Shown in pieces: positions 49,577 to 58,539 of a DNA stretch of 64,000 nt. Made by a program: the position numbers and the translations under genes. How positions within the stretch are numbered: the stretch's first letter is position 1; every line of letters begins with the position of its first letter. Source of the stretch: Staphylococcus lutrae (GTDB lineage: Bacteria; Bacillota; Bacilli; Staphylococcales; Staphylococcaceae); contig NZ_CP020773.1 in NCBI RefSeq assembly GCF_002101335.1, forward strand, positions 186,001 to 250,000. Direction: 5' to 3'. Under the pieces are notes generated by a model, which worked only from the letters and a program-made list of their open reading frames with translations, was not told the origin of the DNA and ran no database searches.

Positions 49577-49681
49577 ATGAAAATTATCATTAAATGTATG
49601 GTATGTATTTTACTTCTACTCAGTGCGCCATTAATGACTGCTATTGCTCAAGAACCTATTGCGACGAATACTCAAAAATAA
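49577..49681 (+). CDS. Short secreted-type peptide, 34 residues
   Basis: ATG at 49577 is preceded by AAGGAG with a suitable spacing and opens a 34-codon frame. The product begins MKIIIKCMVCILLLLSAPLM, followed by TAIAQEPIATNTQK. A Lys start, a hydrophobic core and an AIA-like site before QEP look like a complete signal peptide, leaving a mature decapeptide starting near Gln25. No homologue is recognised. It lies upstream of putA. It could be a secreted signal, a bacteriocin-like peptide, or a membrane toxin. Confidence 0.55.
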   Translation: MKIIIKCMVCILLLLSAPLMTAIAQEPIATNTQK

Positions 49682-49751
49682 ATAAATTCATCTTCACATT
49701 TAGTTCAAATTAACATGATACATTACCTATATAAAAATATATTTTTTAATG

Positions 49752-49765
49752 TGAAAACGTTTTCC
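49752..49765 (+). promoter_or_regulatory. cre box (CcpA operator) at putA
   Basis: TGAAAACGTTTTCC matches the cre form TGWAANCGNTNWCA at all but the last base and has the palindromic core GAAAACGTTTTC. It overlaps the probable -35 of putA, fitting repression by CcpA. Confidence 0.8.
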
Positions 49766-49789
49766 CCTATGATATGTTCGTGATACACT
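49761..49789 (+). promoter_or_regulatory. Probable promoter of putA
   Basis: TGATACACT forms an extended -10 (TACACT at 49784-49789) with a weak -35, TTTCCC at 49761-49766, exactly 17 bases upstream and inside the cre box. Confidence 0.5.
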
Positions 49790-49824
49790 ATTGATAAAAC
49801 ATGAACAACTGGGAGGAATTTAGA

Positions 49825-50808
49825 ATGGTCTTAGTCAAAAACTTTTTCATGGCATTATCTAATAATGCATTTTTAAATTCAGCAGCGAAAACAGTAGGAC
49901 CTTCACTCGGGGCGAAAAAAGTCGTCGCAGGCAATACGATTGATGATGTGGTTGAAACAATTAAAAAATTAAACAAAAAAAATATCGCGGCCACTGTTGA
50001 TAATCTTGGGGAATTTGTCAACAATGAACGTGATGCCATTGCTGCAAAAGACAAAATACTTAAAGTAATGGAAGCCATTCACAAAAATCATTTAAATGCA
50101 CATATATCTGTGAAATTAAGCCAACTTGGCTCTGAATTTGACCGTGCGTTGGCGTATCGTAATATTCACGAAATCGTAGCAAAAGCACATGAATTGAATC
50201 AAATGCATATTAACATCGACACTGAAAAATATGAAAGTTTGTTTGATATTACTCAAACACTCGATCGTTTAAAAGCGGAATATAACAATGTAGGTACCGT
50301 GATTCAAGCGTATTTGTTTAAAGCAGACGTCTTGATCGACAAATATCCCGATTTGCGTTTACGTCTTGTCAAAGGGGCGTATAAAGAGTCCTCGTATATT
50401 GCTTATCAAACTAAAGAGGAAATCGACGAAAACTATATACGATTAATCGAGAAAAGATTACTCACTGCTGAAAATTTCACTTCAATTGCGACACATGACC
50501 ACAAGATTATTAATCATGTTAAAGCTTTTGCCGAAAAACATCATATTGATAAATCGCAATTTGAATTTCAAATGCTTTATGGTTTTAGATCAGAATTGGC
50601 AGAATCTATTGCGAATGAAGGCTATCATTTCACAATTTATGTTCCATTTGGTGACGATTGGTTTGGTTATTTTATGCGTCGTTTAGCCGAAAGACCTCAA
50701 AATATTACGCTTGCTTTAAAAGAATTTGTCAAACCGAAATCACTGATCACGTTTATCGCTGTTAGTGCGGGTGTCGTGACATTATTAAATCGACTAAAAA
50801 AACGTTAA
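49825..50808 (+). CDS. putA: Proline dehydrogenase
   Basis: A 327-residue monofunctional PutA barrel that oxidises proline to pyrroline-5-carboxylate with FAD. Motifs are VTVDNLGEF-like (ATVDNLGEFV), HISVKLSQLG, RLRLVKGAYKES, IATHDHKII, FQMLYGFRSELA and YFMRRLAERPQN. A hydrophobic C-terminal segment before RLKKR may tie it to the membrane. ATG 49825 (MVLVKNFF) follows GGGAGG; the frame from 49801 adds eight residues upstream of that site. cre control links it to glucose status. Confidence 0.94.
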   Translation: MVLVKNFFMALSNNAFLNSAAKTVGPSLGAKKVVAGNTIDDVVETIKKLNKKNIAATVDNLGEFVNNERDAIAAKDKILKVMEAIHKNHLNAHISVKLSQLGSEFDRALAYRNIHEIVAKAHELNQMHINIDTEKYESLFDITQTLDRLKAEYNNVGTVIQAYLFKADVLIDKYPDLRLRLVKGAYKESSYIAYQTKEEIDENYIRLIEKRLLTAENFTSIATHDHKIINHVKAFAEKHHIDKSQFEFQMLYGFRSELAESIANEGYHFTIYVPFGDDWFGYFMRRLAERPQNITLALKEFVKPKSLITFIAVSAGVVTLLNRLKKR

Positions 50809-50858
50809 TCACCTTGAGTCTCAGTGCTTTCAATATATGCATCATAACTAGAGTACAA

Positions 50859-50982
50859 GAGAGGGATGACAAAATCCCATTTTTATCCATGGCATTGATC
50901 ATCCCCCTCTCGATAAAGAGAAATTCCGTTGAAGAAGCAAAATAAAGGGCGATATTCAACGCAAATCTCCTTCTTCTCTTTT
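50859..50982. terminator. Two hairpins between putA and ribH
   Basis: GAGAGGGATGA (50859-50869) pairs with TCATCCCCCTCTC (50899-50911) allowing bulges. Further on AAAGAGAA and GTTGAA pair with TTCAAC and TTCTCTTT (50915-50982), followed on the plus strand by T. These probably end putA and ribH transcripts, which converge here. Confidence 0.5.
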
Positions 50983-51087
50983 ATATTCTTGCTTTTAGAA
51001 GTGCACATCCCATTTTGTTCAATGCATTTTCACAATAATCATTTTGATGTTTACGGACACACGCTGAGTGTCAATCCGCACCTATAC

Positions 51088-51552
51088 TTATCTACTGAAC
51101 TGTTCTAATAGACGTGCCATTTCGATTGCTCCAATTGCAGCTTCTGCACCTTTATTCCCTGCTTTTGTACCGGCTCTTTCAATTGCTTGTTCAATGTTTT
51201 CTGTTGTTAACACACCAAAAATCACTGGAATTCCAGTATCATCACTCGCTTTAGCAATCCCTTTTGCCGCTTCATTACACACATAATCATAATGTGATGT
51301 TGCCCCACGAATGACACAGCCTAATGTAATGATTGCATCATATTGACGTGTTTGCGCCATTGTCTTTGCTACCATTGGCAATTCAAATGCGCCTGGTACG
51401 TGTGCAACGTCAATGTCTGTTTCTGCAACTTGATGCCTTTTCAATGCATCCATTGCCCCATCAAGTAAACGTCCGGTAATCAAATCATTAAACCGACTCA
51501 CTACAATCCCAATTTTTAATCCTTCGCCGTTAAGTTGCCCTTCAAATTTCAT
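51088..51552 (-). CDS. ribH: 6,7-dimethyl-8-ribityllumazine synthase
   Basis: A 154-residue lumazine synthase, with [20 protein letters not shown], the substrate-binding segment [12 protein letters not shown], and [19 protein letters not shown] carrying the catalytic His. It condenses the ribityl-pyrimidine with dihydroxybutanone phosphate and forms 60-subunit or pentameric shells. Last gene of the ribDEBAH operon, 17 bases after ribBA. Confidence 0.96.
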   Translation of the reverse strand: MKFEGQLNGEGLKIGIVVSRFNDLITGRLLDGAMDALKRHQVAETDIDVAHVPGAFELPMVAKTMAQTRQYDAIITLGCVIRGATSHYDYVCNEAAKGIAKASDDTGIPVIFGVLTTENIEQAIERAGTKAGNKGAEAAIGAIEMARLLEQFSR

Positions 51553-51569
51553 AAAAATACCTCCTTGAT

Positions 51570-52751
51570 TTATATTAAATGACCCATTTGATGTTTTTTG
51601 ACTTGCATATAATCATGATTGTGCTCATTTGATTCTGTGACGAGTGGAATTCTTTCTTCGATTTGAATACCATACCGTGTCAAACCATGTATTTTTTCTG
51701 GGTTATTACTTAATAAGCGGACTGATGTAACGCCAAAATGTTTTAAAATTTGAGCAGCAACGTCATATTCACGTAAATCCGGTTCAAAACCAAGTGCCTC
51801 ATTTGCCGAAACCGTATCATGTCCTTTTTCGATTAACTCATATGCCTTTAATTTATTTACTAAACCGATACCTCGTCCTTCTTGAGGTAAATAAAGAATC
51901 ATTCCCCCATGTTGTTGGATATAGGTCATCGCGGCTTCTAACTGCGCACCACAATCACATCGCTCACTATGAAAAATATCTCCAGTTGCACAGGCAGAAT
52001 GAACACGCACATTCATCGTCGTTGAAAAATCCCCTTTGACAAGTGCTAAATGTTCTTGTTGATCGATTTTTGAAGTAAAACCATACATATCAAAAGTGCC
52101 AAAACGAGTCGGCAAAGTGATTTTTGCTTCTGCTGAAATCAGTTGACGATGCTTTTTAATATAAACCACCAGATCATCTATCGTAATCATTTTCAGGTTG
52201 TGTTCCATTTTGAATGCTTCAAGTTGTTCACCTTTAGCCATACTACCATCGTCGTTCATGATTTCGCATATCACACCAGCTGGGCGTGCACCCGTTAAAA
52301 GTGCTAAATCTATTGTCGCTTCAGTATGACCGCGACGTTCGAGTACACCGTTACTTTTAGCAATCAGCGGAAATAAATGCCCAGGCTGATAAAAAGTATC
52401 CGCCGTCATTTCATCATCTATCAGTGCGCGTGCTGTTTGTGTTCTTTCAATTGCACTAATTCCAGTTGTTGACTGAACGTGATCAATGCTATATGTAAAA
52501 GCCGTCTCATGTGGATCATTATTTCGCTTCACCATATTTTCAAGGCCTGCTTGCTTAGCAATGTCTTCAGTAATGGGGGCACAGATTAAACCTCTTCCAT
52601 AACGTGCCATAAAATTTAACGTGTCATCGTGCATCCACTCTGTAATAGCAACTAAGTCCCCTTCATTTTCTCGTCCTTCATCATCTACAACAATAATCAT
52701 GTCTCCTTGTTTCAATGCATTAATGGCTGCTTCAATAGTATCTCGTTTCAC
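51570..52751 (-). CDS. ribBA: Bifunctional DHBP synthase / GTP cyclohydrolase II
   Basis: A 393-residue fusion. Residues 1 to about 200 make dihydroxybutanone phosphate ([24 protein letters not shown]). The C-terminal part opens GTP, with zinc cysteines in [19 protein letters not shown] and the arginine site [15 protein letters not shown]. It starts at GTG 52751 with AAAGGAGGGG. Both products feed riboflavin synthesis. Confidence 0.96.
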   Translation of the reverse strand: MKRDTIEAAINALKQGDMIIVVDDEGRENEGDLVAITEWMHDDTLNFMARYGRGLICAPITEDIAKQAGLENMVKRNNDPHETAFTYSIDHVQSTTGISAIERTQTARALIDDEMTADTFYQPGHLFPLIAKSNGVLERRGHTEATIDLALLTGARPAGVICEIMNDDGSMAKGEQLEAFKMEHNLKMITIDDLVVYIKKHRQLISAEAKITLPTRFGTFDMYGFTSKIDQQEHLALVKGDFSTTMNVRVHSACATGDIFHSERCDCGAQLEAAMTYIQQHGGMILYLPQEGRGIGLVNKLKAYELIEKGHDTVSANEALGFEPDLREYDVAAQILKHFGVTSVRLLSNNPEKIHGLTRYGIQIEERIPLVTESNEHNHDYMQVKKHQMGHLI

Positions 52752-52764
52752 GAAATCCCCTCCT

Positions 52765-53394
52765 TTAAAAACCAGCGTTCAGTAAGTCTTGAACTGAAAG
52801 CTTTGAATTTTGTTGCGTCAATGATGCTACATATTTAAATAGCAAATCTGTCTCCAAATGGACTTGATCCCCTTGCTTTTTTGTAGACAGTGTTGTTGCT
52901 TTTCGTGTTTCTGGAATAAGGTGAATTTCGAATTGGTTTGATAATTTCTTAAATATTGTCAAACTAATTCCATCAACAGCGATTGAACCTTGAGGAATCA
53001 TTTGAGCCATGAGCGATTCATCTGCTGAAATCGTATAAATCCATTCGTTTTGTGAGGTTTGTATATTTTTTATCACACCGCGACCATCTACATGACCTTG
53101 AACAAAATGTCCCCCTAGTCGATCTATTGGACGTAAAGCACGTTCTAAATTGACGTGATCTTTTACTTTTAACCGCGCCAAATACGTTTTATTTTCTGTA
53201 CCTCTAATCACTTGAACTGTGAAACTATCGCTATTAAAACGGGTGACTGTTAAACATGTCCCGTTCACACTAATCGAATCACCAATCTGCATATCGCTGA
53301 TTATCTTTTGACATTGAATTGTCAGTTCTGTAATGGGATGATGCGTTTGAATATGTTGAATTGTACCCACTTCTTCTATGATACCTGTGAACAT
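52765..53394 (-). CDS. ribE: Riboflavin synthase alpha subunit
   Basis: A 209-residue enzyme with two homologous beta-barrel halves. MFTGIIEEVGTI opens the first, SVNGTCLTV the first ligand site, GHFVQGHVDGRG the second half, and AVDGISLTI its equivalent ligand site. It dismutates two lumazines to riboflavin. It starts 4 bases after ribD ends. Confidence 0.95.
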   Translation of the reverse strand: MFTGIIEEVGTIQHIQTHHPITELTIQCQKIISDMQIGDSISVNGTCLTVTRFNSDSFTVQVIRGTENKTYLARLKVKDHVNLERALRPIDRLGGHFVQGHVDGRGVIKNIQTSQNEWIYTISADESLMAQMIPQGSIAVDGISLTIFKKLSNQFEIHLIPETRKATTLSTKKQGDQVHLETDLLFKYVASLTQQNSKLSVQDLLNAGF

Positions 53395-53398
53395 GATG

Positions 53399-54442
53399 TC
53401 ACTTCCTTCTCAATCGTAGTTTCAAATCGGTATCTAGTATATCTGTTTGTACAATTTCAAATTGTGGAAGTTGATCAAGGGGTGTGACTTTTTCCGTATG
53501 AAAAAATTGATTAATTCCTTGACCACCTATTAATTTCGGGGCTACATATAGGATGAAGTTTGTCACATAATATGACGCTAAAAATTGTGATGTTACGTTT
53601 GGTCCTGCTTCGACAAGAACACGACCATAACCTTTTTGATATAAATCTTTTAACACGGCTTCAATCTCAACCGAATTCATTCGAATCAACACCACATGCG
53701 CCCACGGTGAAATAACCGTTTCATTTTCAGTATAGACGTATATCGGTGTTGTTTGATCATGAAAAAGTTGCGCTTGCCAATCGATACGGCCAGAACGTGA
53801 TAAAATCACTTTCGCTGGATGGTGACCATCCTCACATCGTGTTGTTAAACTAGGGTTATCATGCATTAAGGTGCCATTCCCAGTCAAAATCGCATCATGT
53901 CGATGCCTCAATTGAAAAACATCTTTTTTTACTGCTTTTGATGTAATCCATTGACTTTTGAAATCATCTGTCGCTTGTTTACCATCCATGCTTGCGCTGA
54001 CTTTGACTGTCACAATCGGTAAACTTGCACGCTTACTTTGATAAAACTCCGTGTATAATTGTGTTGCTTTAGGATGCGGTCGATAGTCGACTTCCACGCC
54101 ATGATCTCGCAACATGGCATGTCCTGTATCTTTTAAAGTTGTATCCTTCGCTGCATATACAACTTTGGAAATACCTGTATCAATAATCTTTTGCGCACAT
54201 GGCGGCGTATGGCCATAATGAGAACATGGCTCTAAGGAAACGTATATTGTTGCACCTTTGACATGGCTTTCACCTGCCATATCGATTGCTTGCACTTCAG
54301 CATGTTTCTCGCCTTTTTTCAAATGCGCACCGATACCTATGATTCGTCCATTTTTGACGATGACTGCACCAACAGCAGGATTCGTACCGGTTTGTCCTTC
54401 GACCATTTCAGCCAACTGTATGGCATATTCTAAATATTGCAT
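53399..54442 (-). CDS. ribD: Bifunctional pyrimidine deaminase/reductase RibD
   Basis: A 347-residue fusion. The N-terminal zinc deaminase has HAEVQAIDMA and PCSHYGHTPPCAQ. The C-terminal reductase includes VTVKVSASMDGK, DNPSLTTR and VEAGPNVTSQFL. It performs the second and third steps of the pathway. It is the first gene of the rib operon, directly behind the FMN riboswitch; GAGGTG precedes the ATG. Confidence 0.96.
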   Translation of the reverse strand: MQYLEYAIQLAEMVEGQTGTNPAVGAVIVKNGRIIGIGAHLKKGEKHAEVQAIDMAGESHVKGATIYVSLEPCSHYGHTPPCAQKIIDTGISKVVYAAKDTTLKDTGHAMLRDHGVEVDYRPHPKATQLYTEFYQSKRASLPIVTVKVSASMDGKQATDDFKSQWITSKAVKKDVFQLRHRHDAILTGNGTLMHDNPSLTTRCEDGHHPAKVILSRSGRIDWQAQLFHDQTTPIYVYTENETVISPWAHVVLIRMNSVEIEAVLKDLYQKGYGRVLVEAGPNVTSQFLASYYVTNFILYVAPKLIGGQGINQFFHTEKVTPLDQLPQFEIVQTDILDTDLKLRLRRK

Positions 54443-54457
54443 TGACTTTCACCTCAA

Positions 54458-54488
54458 TAAAAAAACACTCGATTGTCGACTTCGAGTG
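54458..54488 (-). terminator. Regulatory terminator of the FMN riboswitch
   Basis: CACTCGA (54466-54472) pairs with TCGAGTG (54482-54488); T-run on the minus strand at 54465-54458. It lies between the aptamer and ribD, so FMN binding probably favours this stem. Confidence 0.82.
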
Positions 54489-54605
54489 GTAGGATGTATG
54501 AAAAATCTTCAATTCAGATTGAATCTGTTTTCATTCAACTTTTTAGATACGACAAATAAACTCACATTATATATTTAAAAAATTAATGTGAAAAATGCCG
54601 TTACT

Positions 54606-54737
54606 ATTCTTCCTCCCATCCAGACTTTCACTGTCGGCTCTAGATTCTCACTAGATCAGCCATATCAAAAATTTGATACAGGTCGCAGGCTTATGATTTA
54701 CTGCCGGTTGGGATTTTCACCCAGCCCCGAAAGAATA
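54606..54737 (-). promoter_or_regulatory. FMN riboswitch (RFN element)
   Basis: Minus strand reads TTCTTTCGGGGCTGGGTGAA, then AATCCCAACCGGCAGTAA, AAGCCTGCGACC, GAATCTAGAGCCGACAGTGA and AAGTCTGGATGGGAGGAAGA, the ordered RFN boxes. It precedes ribD and should shut off the operon when FMN is plentiful. Confidence 0.96.
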
Positions 54738-54762
54738 TATGAAATTGTATTGAGAATAAAAG

Positions 54763-54795
54763 ATACGCATAGTCTCTTGCCAAGACTATGCGTAT
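54763..54795 (-). terminator. Terminator of the flavoprotein gene upstream of the riboswitch
   Basis: ATACGCATAGTC (54763-54774) pairs perfectly with GACTATGCGTAT (54784-54795) and is followed by CTTTTATT on the minus strand. It insulates the rib leader from the gene ending at 54900. Confidence 0.78.
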
Positions 54796-54899
54796 ATCTT
54801 ATCTTATCTATGAATATTTTACAAACATTTATACTATTAAAAATTAATATTTTTATCTCCTGTGCATCAATTGCTATTTCCAAATGACTCAGTGTCAGG

Positions 54900-56471
54900 T
54901 TATTTCTTATGATGTTTCTTTTTGGCTTTTTTCTTTTTTTGTTGCTTATGTTGGGTTTTTTGTTGTTGTTTTCTTTTTTCTTTGTCCAATGCTTTTTGAG
55001 CCTGATACGTTTCATACAAGTTTTCTACTGCACGAACAGCCTGTTGTACAATCATATTCACACCATTGCGTTCAAAATTAACTCCGTTTGTGATTTGACC
55101 CATCGCACGCATATTTTTCAACGTTCCATATAAAGGGCTAATCACTTCATTTGTCGACGGAACAATTTGAATGCCACCTTGTGGATGCGGTTGTATAATT
55201 TGACGATTCTCAAGATCAATGAGCAACGCATCGTCCTCATCTAATTGACTCAAATGTTTTTTTGGACCTGTCGCGTTGATCATAACATCGACTTTCATTT
55301 CCTCAGTGACATTTTTAAAACGCAAACGATATTTCCCGTAATACCGACGCACATGTGATAATCCTGATAACACATGAAGATGACCTGCTTCGATTTCTTT
55401 AATTAATTGTTGTGCCGTCTCACGCGGCATTGGATTTGTGTTTTCTTTTAAATAGCGATGATATTTGTTCAGAAAATGTGCTTGATCATCACGACTCAAA
55501 CTGTTCCAAATCCAATCCATATTCTCTTTTAAAGCCTCAAACATACTTTGTAATGCCCCGACCTCTTTAGGATGGTTTAAATCATATTTCAAATCATAAA
55601 TAGAATCATATTTACGACGCTTAAGGAGCTTCTCTAATGGAATATCACGATCCTCAAATTCTTTTTTAAACAAATTCACTGCCATTTCAAGAGGGACGAC
55701 ACCCATATTTTCTGCTTTTATCTCATCAAATTTCTCTACAGTTATATATTTAAATGTAATACTTTGCATGTCCCCCCGTACACTCGGCAGTTTACCAGTG
55801 CGACTCGCCAAAATGATTGGTTTATGTTGATGGTGTGCTAAGGCATATCGTACGACATCTAAACTAGCAAGCCCAGTCCCTAAAATCGCAATTGTATCAT
55901 TACCATTGACTTCAGATAAAGTTTGATTTGCTGGATAAGGAGAATGAATATACCCTTTTTGCCCTTTTAAATCATATGGATCGTTATAAGACAGTGTTCC
56001 TATCGTGAAAAAGACATAATCGTAGGTTTGACACTTATGATGGTCATCAGAAGTACATACAGCAATACGCTTAGGGATCATTTCACTTTCTTGTTCTTCA
56101 ATATACATATGTGTCACTTGGTGCTTAATGATATTGATGTTGTCAAAAGTCTGATTAAACTGAGCTAAAAAATGTTTCATGTAATGCCCGAATACAAAGC
56201 GGGGTAAATATTCTACATCTCCATAATCAAACTCATCTTGCGCATTGTACCATGATCTGAATTCTAACAGATCATCAATATTTAAAGACAATCTATCCAC
56301 CGGAACATTAATCAATAAGTTCTCGCTATCATTTTGAAACGGCTTCCCTTGGCCCATATTCTGCGCATTGTCATACACATCGACTTCTAATTTTTTAAAT
56401 TGTTTATATTTAACAAGCTGTCGTAAAACACTGACACCTGCTGTTCCCATTCCAATAATGGCTACTTTCAT
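54900..56471 (-). CDS. FAD/NAD(P)-binding protein with Lys/Gln-rich tail
   Basis: A 523-residue flavoprotein of the FAD-NAD(P)-binding (PF13454-like) family. IIGMGTAGVSVLRQL is the FAD loop, AILGTGLASLDVVRYAL a second nucleotide loop, and NATGPKKHLSQLD the late GD/ATG-like motif. Similar proteins are hypothetical oxidoreductases, some linked to hydroxyacyl or polysulfide chemistry; the substrate is unknown. The last 35 residues are almost only Lys, Gln and His, an unusual basic extension. Monocistronic. Confidence 0.82.
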   Translation of the reverse strand: MKVAIIGMGTAGVSVLRQLVKYKQFKKLEVDVYDNAQNMGQGKPFQNDSENLLINVPVDRLSLNIDDLLEFRSWYNAQDEFDYGDVEYLPRFVFGHYMKHFLAQFNQTFDNINIIKHQVTHMYIEEQESEMIPKRIAVCTSDDHHKCQTYDYVFFTIGTLSYNDPYDLKGQKGYIHSPYPANQTLSEVNGNDTIAILGTGLASLDVVRYALAHHQHKPIILASRTGKLPSVRGDMQSITFKYITVEKFDEIKAENMGVVPLEMAVNLFKKEFEDRDIPLEKLLKRRKYDSIYDLKYDLNHPKEVGALQSMFEALKENMDWIWNSLSRDDQAHFLNKYHRYLKENTNPMPRETAQQLIKEIEAGHLHVLSGLSHVRRYYGKYRLRFKNVTEEMKVDVMINATGPKKHLSQLDEDDALLIDLENRQIIQPHPQGGIQIVPSTNEVISPLYGTLKNMRAMGQITNGVNFERNGVNMIVQQAVRAVENLYETYQAQKALDKEKRKQQQKTQHKQQKKKKAKKKHHKK

Positions 56472-56698
56472 TTGGCATCATCCTCATTTTCATTTGTTTG
56501 ATACCCTTACATTATACCTATAAATCGGAGCTGAATTAAAGATTTTACGTGTTTCACCCTTCAAACCAAATGTTGTTGGTATTTTTATAACGGTGTCAAA
56601 CCTTATTACGATGAAAAATTAAAGTCGAAAGGGCTCAAATGCACATGCTACATTTTATGAATATGTTATAGTAGTATGTAAATAAGGAGTGAATGAAT
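56472..56698. other. Intergenic, promoter region of flavoprotein and peptide gene
   Basis: Divergent region. TGTTATAGT at 56664-56672 is an extended -10 for the rightward peptide gene. No other feature is recognised. Confidence 0.4.
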
Positions 56699-56779
56699 AT
56701 GTTAAAATTCATTGTTAAAGTTACTGTTGCAACGGTTGTTCTATTTTTAGTATTAGGTCGTAAAAACGAGGCGCAATAA
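56699..56779 (+). CDS. Hydrophobic 26-residue peptide
   Basis: ATG at 56699 follows AAGGAG at nine bases and encodes MLKFIVKVTVATVVLFLVLG, then RKNEAQ: one membrane-spanning helix with a charged end. An extended -10 lies 27 bases before the start and a strong terminator lies 100 bases after the stop, so it is a complete transcription unit. Such peptides include type I toxins and membrane-protein regulators. I recognise no named family. Confidence 0.6.
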   Translation: MLKFIVKVTVATVVLFLVLGRKNEAQ

Positions 56780-56875
56780 CAGCTTGTTAACGCTGCTTTG
56801 ATAATGATCTTCCGTAAGAATCATGAATCTATTGAGCGGCGTATTGTCATTTCCTCTCATTAAACTTCACACATT

Positions 56876-56925
56876 CACCCTCTAAAGCGGACTGTATCGT
56901 CCCTCTTTAGAGGGTGTTATTTTGG
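56876..56925 (+). terminator. Terminator of the 26-residue peptide gene
   Basis: CACCCTCTAAAG (56876-56887) pairs perfectly with CTTTAGAGGGTG (56905-56916), with GGAC/GTCC inside; TTATTTTGG follows. Confidence 0.87.
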
Positions 56926-57103
56926 TTTTAAGGTTTGATGTTCAATTTTTAGTCATCATGGCTAGTTGTACTTGATAGATGTTGACGTCGCTTATCACAG
57001 TAAACGACGAACGATTGTTTCAATATTTGAAGGGCGTGTTCCGTTTCATAACCATTATACGATATTGAATTGATTCATATTATTAGGTTTTTAAGTTTAA
57101 ATT
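56926..57103. other. Intergenic, no feature recognised
   Basis: AT-rich, between the peptide terminator and the glucosaminidase stop codon. A short broken inverted region near 57050-57090 is not convincing. Confidence 0.3.
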
Positions 57104-57967
57104 TTAATAATTATGGCCATCTTGATGCTTTTTATCGTCCTTATACACAAACCAATTAAAATATTTTCCTTCAGTTTTCATATCTTGATAAAAATCAGCC
57201 ATAATAATCGCATTACTTTTTGCCCAGTTGATGTCAGTTGCATACTGATGCTCACCAGGATTTTTAGGATTCCATCTCATACTATATAAAGTATTTTGGT
57301 TCGGACCAGATAAGTAGTGGTCATGTATAAACTCCGCACCCCCACTGATCGCTTTTTCTGGTGTATCCCATCCTTTTTTCTTCGCATATTCAGCACCAGT
57401 TTTAATTGGATCTTCATCTAATGCCCCTACACCATAAAAGTTATAGTACTTTTTACCATCAATCTCGACGCCTTTAGACAACTCAGAAACAACCGATCCT
57501 GTTTCAAGAAGTGCATGAGAAATTAAGTATACTTCATTCACTTGTTTATCTTTAGCTGCATTGACAAAATCATCAGTATGCGCTAATAAAGTCGGATGAT
57601 TTCTTAACATACGTTTAATTCTGTTTTTATCAATACCTTGATACTTTGACAAATTTAAAAATTGGTATTTTTGACGTTTGTCATCCATAAATTTTGAACT
57701 ATCCATCGCATTTCGAATTTCAGTATCTGATGCATCACGCCAATTCGTATGATTTTTATTTGAAACTTGTTGGCTTGTATAGTTATCAATTTGTTTTTTT
57801 GCCGCTTGATCTAGCGTGACATCTAAAACCTCAACATTTTCTACTTGTTTTACACTTTTAAAGAAAATTTGGTCTTCAATCATTTTAAAAAAGAAAAAAC
57901 CTGCAACACATGCAATGATGAATGACGCGATGACAGCAAGAATTGAGCCTTTCTTGTGCTTTCTCAT
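57104..57967 (-). CDS. sagB: Membrane-anchored glucosaminidase, SagB-like (GH73)
   Basis: A 287-residue protein with one N-terminal membrane helix (about 9-28) and a GH73 N-acetylglucosaminidase domain outside. YLISHALLETGSVVSEL contains the catalytic Glu, with YYNFYGVGALDEDP and AGAEFIHDHYL-like downstream blocks (GGAEFIHDHYLSG). Such enzymes trim glycan strands; S. aureus SagB shortens nascent peptidoglycan. The start at 57967 (MRKHKKGS) fits GAGG upstream. The symbol rests on architecture (length, anchor, domain), so confusion with a paralogue is possible. Confidence 0.82.
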   Translation of the reverse strand: MRKHKKGSILAVIASFIIACVAGFFFFKMIEDQIFFKSVKQVENVEVLDVTLDQAAKKQIDNYTSQQVSNKNHTNWRDASDTEIRNAMDSSKFMDDKRQKYQFLNLSKYQGIDKNRIKRMLRNHPTLLAHTDDFVNAAKDKQVNEVYLISHALLETGSVVSELSKGVEIDGKKYYNFYGVGALDEDPIKTGAEYAKKKGWDTPEKAISGGAEFIHDHYLSGPNQNTLYSMRWNPKNPGEHQYATDINWAKSNAIIMADFYQDMKTEGKYFNWFVYKDDKKHQDGHNY

Positions 57968-58087
57968 AAACACACCTCTTCAGAATGTTTCTTTATTGTA
58001 GTTTTGTTTGTAACTTACTAGAACTCAAATTTTACCACCTTACACGTTGATGTACAACGCGTATCTATTCTTGTTACACATTCATAA

Positions 58088-58123
58088 AAAAACAGTAATG
58101 AATATGTAAAATAATTCATTACT
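58088..58123 (-). terminator. Terminator overlapping the stop of the 73-residue gene
   Basis: AGTAATGAAT (58094-58103) pairs with ATTCATTACT (58114-58123); minus-strand T-run at 58093-58087. The stem overlaps the TAG stop codon. Confidence 0.82.
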
Positions 58124-58343
58124 ATTTGTCACGCTGGTAGTCCATCATGATAAAACTGACTGCTTGTGAACGATTTTTATAATAATATGGCGCTAAATTA
58201 ATAGTCCCTTCTACCGCGCCATCCCGATACATCATCTCTTTTGTCATATTATTAATCATCACAAATTCTGCTCGGTCTCGAATGATGTCTAAATCGTCAT
58301 TGCGCGCAAAGAAATGTTCTAAATTTAAATGTTCGTAATCCAT
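58122..58343 (-). CDS. Small acidic protein of unknown function
   Basis: A 73-residue soluble protein beginning MDYEHLNLEHFFARNDDLD, rich in Asp, Glu, Tyr and Met. There is no signal peptide or known motif. AAGGAGG sits six bases before the ATG and a terminator follows at once, so it is very likely a real gene. Divergent from sigS; a link to SigS control is possible but unsupported. Confidence 0.65.
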   Translation of the reverse strand: MDYEHLNLEHFFARNDDLDIIRDRAEFVMINNMTKEMMYRDGAVEGTINLAPYYYKNRSQAVSFIMMDYQRDK

Positions 58344-58507
58344 ATTAACCTCCTTATTCAGTCATTTGACATATAAAACGGCCAATGTGACGCGTAAGTC
58401 TGTCTATCCTATAAAAATAAACGATAAAATACCATCTACACCTGATATTAAACATAAAATAGCATAAAAAGCACAATGTCACAATCATTTCGCTATGGTA
58501 TAACACA

Positions 58508-58521
58508 TTTGACCGGTCAAA
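58508..58521. promoter_or_regulatory. Palindrome in front of sigS
   Basis: TTTGACCGGTCAAA is a perfect 14-base palindrome 18 bases before the sigS start and just upstream of its ribosome site. A TATAAC element lies 7 bases upstream (58498-58503), so the palindrome would cover or follow the transcription start. It is a candidate operator. Confidence 0.5.
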
Positions 58522-58539
58522 CAGAAAGGCGTGAACGAA

